Assembly: GCF_945952055.1 (NCBI RefSeq)
Contig: NZ_CAMFHB010000022.1
Coordinates: forward strand, 36,317-100,316
Direction of reading: 5' to 3'
DNA: 64,000 bases
Source: an uncultured Alsobacter sp.
GTDB taxonomy: Bacteria > Pseudomonadota > Alphaproteobacteria > Rhizobiales > Beijerinckiaceae
The notes beneath the pieces were generated by a model. That model did no database searches. It was given only the letters and a program-made list of their open reading frames with translations, and had not been told where the DNA came from. The translations under genes were made by a program, and so were the position numbers. Position 1 is the stretch's first letter. Each line of letters starts with the position of its first letter. Shown in pieces: positions 23,337-29,250 of this stretch.

Positions 23337-23723
23337 CTAGGGGAGACGGGCGAAAGCCGACTCGTAGCCGCGCGACTCTTCCACGGTCGCCCGACATGCC
23401 TGGGCGGAGTAGCGCAGGCGATGCGGATCGCGGCGATCCCGGACGGCGTTCCGGCGGTAGCGCGCAGCCCATGCGAGCGCATCGAAGGACAGGGCGCGGC
23501 GTGGCCTATCGGCGAGGCATGATGTCCGGACCGTGACAGGCTCGCCATGCGCACGGGCTTTGTGCTGCCACGACATCGCGCGGGATCGGTACACGGAAAG
23601 CGTGAATGGCACGCCGTCCCGTTCAAACCCATAACCGAAAGTTGCAGCCTGGCCATAGCCGAGACGCCGCGCGGCATCGGTGCGGCACTGGCGAGAAAAG
23701 GCTTTCCACGCATCGCGATTCAT
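23337..23723 (-). CDS. Hypothetical basic accessory protein
   Basis: A 128-residue basic protein (MNRDAWKAFSRQCRTDAARR, GYGFERDGVPFTLSVYRSRA). The ATG at 23723 lies one base behind the preceding stop. It ends in TAG. Not recognised. Confidence 0.5.
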   Translation of the reverse strand: MNRDAWKAFSRQCRTDAARRLGYGQAATFGYGFERDGVPFTLSVYRSRAMSWQHKARAHGEPVTVRTSCLADRPRRALSFDALAWAARYRRNAVRDRRDPHRLRYSAQACRATVEESRGYESAFARLP

Positions 23724-23724
23724 C

Positions 23725-24075
23725 TCAGCGGCCCTCCGCCTTGGCAATGGTTGCGCGCATGTCGTCTATGTCGCGCAGGGTGGCGCGGACGCCGCGCGAA
23801 AGATCGCGTTCGATCCGTTTCAGAAGTGCCAGCATTTCCGGCGCCGCCGCGATGAGTCGCGCATCCGAGTCGCGCTGGATTCCCGTGGCGATGTGCAACG
23901 GGATCTCACCCATCGCGAAACCGCGATCCTGCCGAACGAAGAATGGCCAATCCACCGCCGCGCCATCGGCCACGCGTGCGCCGTCCTCGATCGCGACATC
24001 GGCGAAGGCCGGAGCGCAGCCGAGAGGCGTGCCATCGTCCCCGCGCACGATCCATGGGCCTGATGTGTGAGTCAT
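23725..24075 (-). CDS. Phage protein of the THTSGPW...LLAALK family with AIAKAEG end
   Basis: A 116-residue protein. The N-terminus THTSGPWIVRGDD and the middle DARLIAAAPEMLALLKRIE match a family seen in many phages, of unknown function. It ends MRATIAKAEGR like three other genes of this block. A GTG lies three codons upstream, but GGAG spacing of eight favours the ATG at 24075. Confidence 0.65.
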   Translation of the reverse strand: MTHTSGPWIVRGDDGTPLGCAPAFADVAIEDGARVADGAAVDWPFFVRQDRGFAMGEIPLHIATGIQRDSDARLIAAAPEMLALLKRIERDLSRGVRATLRDIDDMRATIAKAEGR

Positions 24076-24093
24076 CGCATCCACTCCAATTCA

Positions 24094-24111
24094 GTCCGGA
24101 CCGTTCCGGAC
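24094..24111 (-). promoter_or_regulatory. Conserved-loop hairpin 7
   Basis: Minus-strand RNA GTCCGG-AACGGT-CCGGAC, extended by one more A-T pair, 18 nt before the ATG at 24075. Confidence 0.65.
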
Positions 24112-24163
24112 TCTCTGCATTCAATGGGACGGCGCATGCCACGCCGTCCGGTTCAATGCAGCG

Positions 24164-24382
24164 TCAAAGGGTCTCAACTTCGACGGCGACCACACGAACG
24201 GTCGCGCCCGTGTCGCGGTCGATAAGGTCGCGACCGATTTTGCGGCGCTCGCCTGTCGCCCAATTCTCCGCCTGTCCGGGCCCGCGCGTGTCATACGCTA
24301 GCCGCCTCCCGTCCGCATAGACCGTCACCACACGGTGCGTCACGGGCTGCGCCATGGCGCGAAGGATCAAAGGATGCGTCAT
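24164..24382 (-). CDS. Small hypothetical accessory protein
   Basis: A 72-residue beta-rich protein (THRVVTVYADGRRLAYDTRG, GATVRVVAVEVETL). The ATG at 24382 lies 10 bases behind the preceding stop. Not recognised. Confidence 0.5.
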   Translation of the reverse strand: MTHPLILRAMAQPVTHRVVTVYADGRRLAYDTRGPGQAENWATGERRKIGRDLIDRDTGATVRVVAVEVETL

Positions 24383-24392
24383 GCCCGGGCCC

Positions 24393-24602
24393 TCACTTCG
24401 CCAGCCGCGCAAGCTCAGCCGCATAAACGGCCTTCGCCCCGTCGGAAAGGTTGCCGATAGCGATTGCCGTGCGCAGTAGCGTGATGCGCGATTCCTTCTT
24501 CGTCCGCGCGGCGTCCATATCGCGAAGGACTTCGCGCGCGCCGTCCGCTGTCATGGGTGCAGGGCGTTGGCGTGCCGCGTGCGTTGGTCTGGTTCCAGTC
24601 AT
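24393..24602 (-). CDS. Small hypothetical helical protein
   Basis: A 69-residue protein. The helical part begins MTADGAREVLRDMDAARTKK; that internal ATG at 24554 is an alternative start. The ATG at 24602 has GAAGAG at about eight bases. Not recognised. Confidence 0.45.
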   Translation of the reverse strand: MTGTRPTHAARQRPAPMTADGAREVLRDMDAARTKKESRITLLRTAIAIGNLSDGAKAVYAAELARLAK

Positions 24603-24614
24603 GGCGAAAGCTCT

Positions 24615-24785
24615 TCAAACGAAAGTCAGAAAGTGACCGCGCGCCTTGTCGTGCACCGCGACCATGATGAAACCGCGCGCCGACTCTTTGAAGCGCGCCT
24701 CGATTGCCGAGTCGTCGCCGTCATAGTAGGCCGCAACGAAACGGAGCCACGCGCGGTCCGCCGCATCCCGTGTCCGGTATTCCAT
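24615..24785 (-). CDS. Small hypothetical protein
   Basis: A 56-residue protein (MEYRTRDAADRAWLRFVAAY, SARGFIMVAVHDKARGHFL). GGGAG lies eight bases before the ATG at 24785, which supports translation; the longer frame upstream overlaps another gene. Unknown. Confidence 0.5.
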   Translation of the reverse strand: MEYRTRDAADRAWLRFVAAYYDGDDSAIEARFKESARGFIMVAVHDKARGHFLTFV

Positions 24786-24799
24786 GGCGAGCGCTCCCG

Positions 24800-25009
24800 T
24801 CACGCTGCCAGCATGCGGCGCAGGCGCGCAAGGCGCGCAGCGCTCGCCGCACGACGGGCCCGGTCCGCTCGCCGCTGCGCCACGCGGTCGCCGATGCGAT
24901 CCGCAAGCTCGCACGCCGCGCCAATGCCGTGCCAGAAGGCGAGCGCCGTAGCGAACGGCGCAGCCATCACTGCCAGCCATCCAAAGTTTGTCCAGAGAGT
25001 CGCGCACAT
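24800..25009 (-). CDS. Small protein with one membrane segment, first gene of the accessory block
   Basis: A 69-residue protein with a hydrophobic segment (LWTNFGWLAVMAAPFATALA) and a strongly basic helical tail (ADRARRAASAARLARLRRML). The ATG at 25009 has AAGGA upstream. The promoter candidate at 25059-25086 would drive it and the genes to its left. Confidence 0.5.
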   Translation of the reverse strand: MCATLWTNFGWLAVMAAPFATALAFWHGIGAACELADRIGDRVAQRRADRARRAASAARLARLRRMLAA

Positions 25010-25058
25010 CAGCTTGTGTCCTTCGCGTTCCGGCCGGTCAGTCCCGTCCGATGGACTC

Positions 25059-25086
25059 AACATAGCGCCAGGTCTGAACGACGCAA
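25059..25086 (-). promoter_or_regulatory. Candidate promoter of the leftward accessory block
   Basis: On the minus strand TTGCGT (25086-25081), a 16-bp spacer and TATGTT (25064-25059), in the A/T-richer gap upstream of the first accessory gene. No operator copy is present, so it may be active in the lysogen. Confidence 0.45.
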
Positions 25087-25293
25087 GACGAAAAACGAAA
25101 CGGCAAAGAAATAATTCGCGTCGTCTTGGCGGACGAATCCCGCGCCCGCTCGATTGCAAGGCTCATGCCATGCGCGCCCATGATCACGCGAAGCACAAGA
25201 CAAGCAACGAGCGTGTGCCAGGCTGCGATCGAGCGCGTCGCAACACTGAAAGGGATGGCCCCTCGAGCTTAAAACATCGCGCGGTATAGAGAG

Positions 25294-25316
25294 GACCGAG
25301 GGGTCGGTCATTTTTT
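25294..25316 (+). terminator. Intrinsic terminator upstream of the late region
   Basis: GACCGA-GGGG-TCGGTC followed by A and six T on the plus strand. It would stop rightward read-through across the accessory block, or an unseen short RNA, before the late genes. Confidence 0.7.
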
Positions 25317-25388
25317 GATACTTGGGAAATGAGGAAATTTGACACGTATGTCGGTTGATGCCATGCATCGTGTCATTCCGGAGAACCT

Positions 25389-25805
25389 ATGAAGCGAACA
25401 CCGGTCGTCAGCGACCTGGTCCCGACGTTCCGACGTCGCGAGCCGCCGCGTCTTCAGATGAAGCAGCGAGACGGAGCGCGGGGCAGTCGACACGAACGGG
25501 GCTATGACGCGAGATGGACGCGGTTGCGTGACAGGTTCCTGCGCGAAAATCCGTTATGTGCGGAGTGTTTGCGATGTAACCGCGACCAGGTTGCCGACGT
25601 AGTGGACCATATCCAGCCTGTCAGGGACTTCCCTGACAAGCGGCTGCTGAAATCCAATCTTCAAGCGCTATGTGTAGCCTGCCACGCCGGCAAAACGGCG
25701 ATGGAGCAATACGCGCGGGAGATCGATTTGCTGGACGAGTTGCCCATCTGGGTCGCCGACATCTCGGCTCGACCCTTGCGGTTCAGACCGTCAGGTTTCA
25801 GATAA
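25389..25805 (+). CDS. HNH endonuclease (packaging-type)
   Basis: A 138-residue HNH protein: NPLCAECLRCNRDQVADVVD, then HIQPVRDFPDKRLLKSNLQA and LCVACHAGKT give CxxC, the DH of the active site, N and CxxCH. Such genes next to terminase are needed for packaging in several cos-type phages. The ATG has CCGGAG at good spacing. A TTGACA stands at 25338-25343, but no convincing -10 was found. Confidence 0.85.
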   Translation: MKRTPVVSDLVPTFRRREPPRLQMKQRDGARGSRHERGYDARWTRLRDRFLRENPLCAECLRCNRDQVADVVDHIQPVRDFPDKRLLKSNLQALCVACHAGKTAMEQYAREIDLLDELPIWVADISARPLRFRPSGFR

Positions 25806-25870
25806 AATGCGGGCCCCGAAGGTGGTGGAACACCGACGAGGCCCTGACCGACGACCCGTAGGAGGGGCCG

Positions 25871-26509
25871 ATGGCATACGAGTGCGTAGCCGCTCGCGCT
25901 GCAGACGACAAGTGCTGCGAGCGTTCCGGGTGTGGGCGCCAGGCGCGCACACGGCGGTATGGCCGGTTCTGTACCGCCCACCACAACGCGGCTTATCGAT
26001 CACGGGTGAATGCCGGTCTGGAAGCGCAGCATCCGGCCTGCTCCGTGGCTGGCTGCGATCGCCCGGCGAGGAACCGTTCGGTTCTAGTTTGCGAGGCTCA
26101 CTACTATCTCAAGGCGCGGACGGGGCGCGCGGAGAAGATCTCGCGGAAGGGGCGCGGCGACTCGCCGAACCCCTACACGATGATCCATCGTCCGGGTCAC
26201 CCATTGGCCGACAAGCGCGGCAACGTCCGGGAACACCGTGTCGTGCTGTTCGAGGCGATCGGCTACGGCCCGCACGCCTGCAGATGGTGTGGTGCCGAGG
26301 TCGACTGGATGGTATCGGCGCGCGGTCCAGACAAGACAGTCGGCGCCTTGGAGGTGGACCACCTCGATGGTGACAAGGCACACAACGCGATCGAGAACCT
26401 CGTGCCGTCCTGCCACCGCTGCAACGGTGCGCGAGGGCTTTTTATGGGTTGGCTGCGCCGACATGGCGACGACCCGATGATCATCGCTGCGCTTCAAAAC
26501 CGCAGCTGA
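25871..26509 (+). CDS. Zinc-binding HNH-family protein
   Basis: A 212-residue protein with several cysteine clusters (CCERSGCG, FCTAHH, CSVAGCDRPA, VCEAHY) and a C-terminal HNH core (CRWCGAEVDW, ALEVDHLDGDKAHN, LVPSCHRCNGARG). GGAGG lies seven bases before the ATG. Its stop is only 8 nt before the CTA tRNA, so the two are probably on one transcript. Confidence 0.8.
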   Translation: MAYECVAARAADDKCCERSGCGRQARTRRYGRFCTAHHNAAYRSRVNAGLEAQHPACSVAGCDRPARNRSVLVCEAHYYLKARTGRAEKISRKGRGDSPNPYTMIHRPGHPLADKRGNVREHRVVLFEAIGYGPHACRWCGAEVDWMVSARGPDKTVGALEVDHLDGDKAHNAIENLVPSCHRCNGARGLFMGWLRRHGDDPMIIAALQNRS

Positions 26510-26517
26510 CGAGTTCT

Positions 26518-26593
26518 GGCCCTATGAGCGCAACGGTAGCGCTGGGCGCTCTAAACGCCACGGTTCCCGGTTCGAATCCGGGTGGGGCTACCA
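26518..26593 (+). tRNA. tRNA with CTA anticodon (predicted amber suppressor)
   Basis: A cloverleaf can be drawn: acceptor GGCCCTA with TGGGGCT (two G-U pairs), a D arm with loop AACGGTA, an anticodon stem GGCG/CGCC with loop CTCTAAA (anticodon CTA at 26551-26553, U33 present), a T arm CCCGG-TTCGAAT-CCGGG, and an encoded CCA. The top pair of the anticodon stem is a G-A mismatch, and there is one extra base near the D stem. It should read UAG if functional. The charging amino acid cannot be told. Confidence 0.75.
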
Positions 26594-26688
26594 CAACAGG
26601 GGACGACGATGCGTTAGCTCGCTCGCAACCGTGACCCTCCGGAGACCGATGTCGGAATTCCGATGTCGATAAATCCTGGAGAACCACG

Positions 26689-27036
26689 ATGAAAGCCTAC
26701 CTGAAAGTGAAGATCATGAGCCTCGCCGCCGAGGCTCGAATAATCCGGAAGCTTCAGAACCGCCGCGCGGCGTACCTGGTGGCGAAGCATCTGGCGAAGG
26801 GCCTGGACCGGGAGTGGTCCGGCTTGCACGCCCACCGCCGGTTCGATGTCCGCTGCGAGACGCGCTCCGCGCACCTGGCGTACGGCTTCCTCCGCGGGCG
26901 GCCGTACCGGGCGATGGAAGCCAAGTGCTGGCAGGGCCCGGACTGGAAGCGTGTCCAGCAGCTGGTCGAGAAGTTCGGCGAAGGTGATCGCCGCGAGCTC
27001 GTCCAGAAGTTCGCCGAATGGAAGGACGCCGCCTGA
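26689..27036 (+). CDS. Small conserved phage protein
   Basis: A 115-residue basic helical protein. KVKIMSLAAEARIIRKLQNR and CETRSAHLAYGFLRGRPYRA match a family seen near late genes of many phages, function unknown. GGAG seven bases before the ATG. Confidence 0.65.
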   Translation: MKAYLKVKIMSLAAEARIIRKLQNRRAAYLVAKHLAKGLDREWSGLHAHRRFDVRCETRSAHLAYGFLRGRPYRAMEAKCWQGPDWKRVQQLVEKFGEGDRRELVQKFAEWKDAA

Positions 27037-27248
27037 TGTCGATCGTTGCGGGCAGGGGCCTGATGGGCCGCACGCTGGCCATGGCCGCCGCAGCCGCGGC
27101 GCTCTCCCTGGGCAGCGCCGGCATGCCGGAGAAATTCCGCGGCGCGATCCGCCCGGCGGCCAAGCGCTCGAAGGCGAAGTGCCGCGGGAACGGCTACTGG
27201 CTGCACCCGACGAAAGGATGGCGCGGCGGCCGCAAGGACGCGCGCTGA
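27036..27248 (+). CDS. Small protein with N-terminal hydrophobic segment
   Basis: A 70-residue protein: hydrophobic LAMAAAAAALSLGSAG near residues 14-29, possibly a signal or membrane anchor, then a basic tail. The ATG at 27036 overlaps the previous stop. Not recognised. Confidence 0.5.
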   Translation: MSIVAGRGLMGRTLAMAAAAAALSLGSAGMPEKFRGAIRPAAKRSKAKCRGNGYWLHPTKGWRGGRKDAR

Positions 27249-27329
27249 CACGATACCCCAGGGGGCTCCGGCCCGACGCTGCCGTGGCAACAGGCCAGGG
27301 ACCCGTCCCCCGACATCCAGAGCCGAGCA

Positions 27330-27451
27330 GCCGGGGGCCATGAGCCGGCGGGCAGGCCCAGGGGATAGCAAAACCCTGGGTGAGGCATGAGCACCCGAGC
27401 CCGCTGAAAGCCTCCGGGGCGTGATCGGAGGCGGGCGCCTGGCGAGGCGCC
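27330..27451 (+). other. Tandem hairpins between small late genes
   Basis: Four stems in a row: GCCGG-GGGCCATGAG-CCGGC (27330-27349), GGGTG-AGGCATGAG-CACCC (27378-27396), GCCTCCG-GGGCGTGAT-CGGAGGC (27410-27432) and GGCGCCT-GGCG-AGGCGCC (27434-27451). The first three share a GGC(C)(A/G)TGA loop. The gap 27249-27469 has no gene. Confidence 0.5.
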
Positions 27452-27469
27452 ACAACATCGCGAGACGAG

Positions 27470-27988
27470 ATGAGCGCCGAGACCTTCCACTGTCCCCGTG
27501 GCCCTGGTCCAGGATCTCCGCACAAGCCCCCGTTCGATGGTGTCGCCACCTGGCGCGACGACGGAACGTGCTCCTACTGCGGCTCGATGAGCCCGGAGCG
27601 GTTCTTCGAGTGCGTCGAAGCCGGCAACGAGCTCGTCCCGACTGACAAGAACTATAAGGTCTACGTCAGGCACCCGAACCCGATTGCCGGCAAGATAACC
27701 ATCCGGCAAAGCGCCAACTACCAGCCGGGGCCGGACTGGATTGAGGCCACGCCGGAAGTCTGCAAGCAGTACGACTGGACGCCGGGCGAAGGTGGACCAT
27801 ATTGGGTGCTTCCGTCGCCGGAGGGGCCAATCGAAACCGGCAAGTTCTACTTCCAGCACCTCGACGAGGCCGGGCAAGTGCGCTTCATCGAGCTCCTGAA
27901 CGCCAAGCGCGTGAAGCTGGCCTATCCGGGCCATTTCTACGTGGCGCCGTTCTTCATCAAGTTCAGCGCGCCGGCCGACGCCGGCTGA
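27470..27988 (+). CDS. Hypothetical protein with a CxxC motif
   Basis: A 172-residue protein. TCSYCGSMSPERFFECVEAG near residue 33 could form a half zinc site. The rest is beta-rich with many aromatic residues (GPYWVLPSPEG, KFYFQHLDEAGQ, YPGHFYVAPFFIKF). Not recognised; its place between two tRNAs suggests an accessory gene. Confidence 0.6.
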   Translation: MSAETFHCPRGPGPGSPHKPPFDGVATWRDDGTCSYCGSMSPERFFECVEAGNELVPTDKNYKVYVRHPNPIAGKITIRQSANYQPGPDWIEATPEVCKQYDWTPGEGGPYWVLPSPEGPIETGKFYFQHLDEAGQVRFIELLNAKRVKLAYPGHFYVAPFFIKFSAPADAG

Positions 27989-28113
27989 CGAGTTCCCTGG
28001 CGAAAGCCGGGCGTCGATCCTCTTCACCGCGACAGGTGGCGAGGGGAGCCTGGCCGGTAGGCTGCAGTCGAAGCGGATCGACCGAGGGGGTGGAAGGCCC
28101 CCACTTCAGTTTC

Positions 28114-28188
28114 TGCGCGGTAGGGCAGTGGTAGCCCGCCTGGCTCATAACCAGGAGGTCGTCGGTTCAAATCCGACCTGCGCAACCA
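28114..28188 (+). tRNA. tRNA-Met(CAT)-like, elongator or Ile2 type
   Basis: Acceptor TGCGCGG/CTGCGCA, D arm GGGC-AGTGGTA-GCCC, anticodon arm CCTGG-CTCATAA-CCAGG, T arm GTCGG-TTCAAAT-CCGAC, encoded CCA. It lacks the initiator marks (three G-C pairs in the anticodon stem, mismatched first pair), so it is an elongator Met or a lysidine-modified Ile tRNA. Confidence 0.9.
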
Positions 28189-28260
28189 GTTCGAGCGGGG
28201 TCCGCTTCGGCCGTCCGACCGAGCAAATGCCGCCGGCTACCCTAACCGGCCCGCTCGAGC

Positions 28261-28572
28261 CTACCTGCAGCGGATCCTGTAGTGCGCGTCATAGAACGCG
28301 CCGCGCAGGCTTTCCCCCGTCTTGAGCAATTCGCGCTGCTCGACGACATAGCCTGCCGGGCAGAGCCGGTTCTCGCGCAGATAGAACTCGAGGTTCGAGA
28401 TCCGGAAGGGCTCGCTGTCGACGATGTCCTGTTCGGAGTCGGCGCCGAGCTTCGCGGTGTAGGTGTAGACGCCGCCGCCCAGCGGGGTGAACGTCGTCTC
28501 CTTCATCCGCCGGTAGGTATCGCAGCCGGCCAGCGCCAGTGTCGCGGCCAGGCACACCACAATCGCTCGCAT
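28261..28572 (-). CDS. Small lipoprotein (moron)
   Basis: A 103-residue protein with a lipoprotein signal (MRAIVVCLAATLALAGC, cysteine at 17) and a short mature domain with two further cysteines. GGAG seven bases before the ATG. It runs opposite to the late genes, as lysogeny-expressed morons do. Exclusion or envelope change is possible but unproven. Confidence 0.7.
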   Translation of the reverse strand: MRAIVVCLAATLALAGCDTYRRMKETTFTPLGGGVYTYTAKLGADSEQDIVDSEPFRISNLEFYLRENRLCPAGYVVEQRELLKTGESLRGAFYDAHYRIRCR

Positions 28573-28668
28573 GGGAGATCTCCGCGCCGGGATGGCGCCG
28601 GGCAGATCTTCTACACGAACGGCCTCCGCCGTTCCATGACGCCATCGATCATCCAGGGAGCGCTCGCC

Positions 28669-28806
28669 ATGCAAGAGGCCCCGGGGTCCAAACTCGTCGT
28701 CCGCGTGCTCACAGACGTGCTGATCAAGACGCTCTACGCGATCGCCCTGCTCGGCTGGCTGTCCGCGATCTTCGGAGACGACCTGTCCATCCTCCTCCCG
28801 ACCTGA
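28669..28806 (+). CDS. Small single-span membrane protein before terminase
   Basis: A 45-residue protein with one hydrophobic helix (LIKTLYAIALLGWLSAIFG). The ATG at 28669 has GGGAG eight bases upstream; an ATG at 28636 is in frame but has none. It lies 3 nt before the terminase small subunit. Confidence 0.5.
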   Translation: MQEAPGSKLVVRVLTDVLIKTLYAIALLGWLSAIFGDDLSILLPT

Positions 28807-28809
28807 ACC

Positions 28810-29250
28810 ATGGGCCGCCCCGCACTCACCGACGCCGAGAAGAAGGCAAAGGGCACGTTCGATCCGCGGTACTCGGCGGACGCGCGGGCGGAGCGCGCCA
28901 CGGAGAAGGTCGTCACCCTCCCGGTCCTGGACCACATCCCGAAGTGCCGGCTCCCGCTGGCGCCGGGCGGGATCGGCCAGGAGACCTACGACAGCCTCAT
29001 TCGCACGCTGCACGAGCAGAAGCGGCTCACGGTCATGTCGCACCTCGAGGTCGAGGCCCTGGCCGCCGGCTATGAGGTGCTGCACCGCAAGATGAGCGCC
29101 GGCGGCAACGTGCCGGCGTCGGCGATCCAGGGCATCCTGTCCCGGATCGACAAGCTGCAGCGCATGGACGTCGACCGGCCGTTCGCCGGCTCGAGCACGG
29201 ACCGCCCGAACAAGTTCTCGCGGAACGGCTTCGCGCAGCGGAAGCGCTGA
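28810..29250 (+). CDS. terS: Terminase small subunit
   Basis: A 146-residue DNA-recognition subunit, P27-like. The order helical core (LEVEALAAGYEVLHRKMSAG), then basic C-terminus (RPNKFSRNGFAQRKR), and its place just before the large subunit (overlap of 1 nt) identify it. The basic N-terminal GRPALTDAEKKAKG is typical. It binds the packaging site. Confidence 0.8.
   Translation: MGRPALTDAEKKAKGTFDPRYSADARAERATEKVVTLPVLDHIPKCRLPLAPGGIGQETYDSLIRTLHEQKRLTVMSHLEVEALAAGYEVLHRKMSAGGNVPASAIQGILSRIDKLQRMDVDRPFAGSSTDRPNKFSRNGFAQRKR

Noticed and set aside
25021..25060. An eighth conserved-loop hairpin before the first accessory gene
   Set aside because: Only a partial match (GTTCCGGCCGG) without a closed stem around an AACGGT-type loop.
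26481..26687. Short minus-strand frame reading PPGFEPGTVAFRAP
   Set aside because: This is the known false protein produced by translating the antisense of a tRNA gene.
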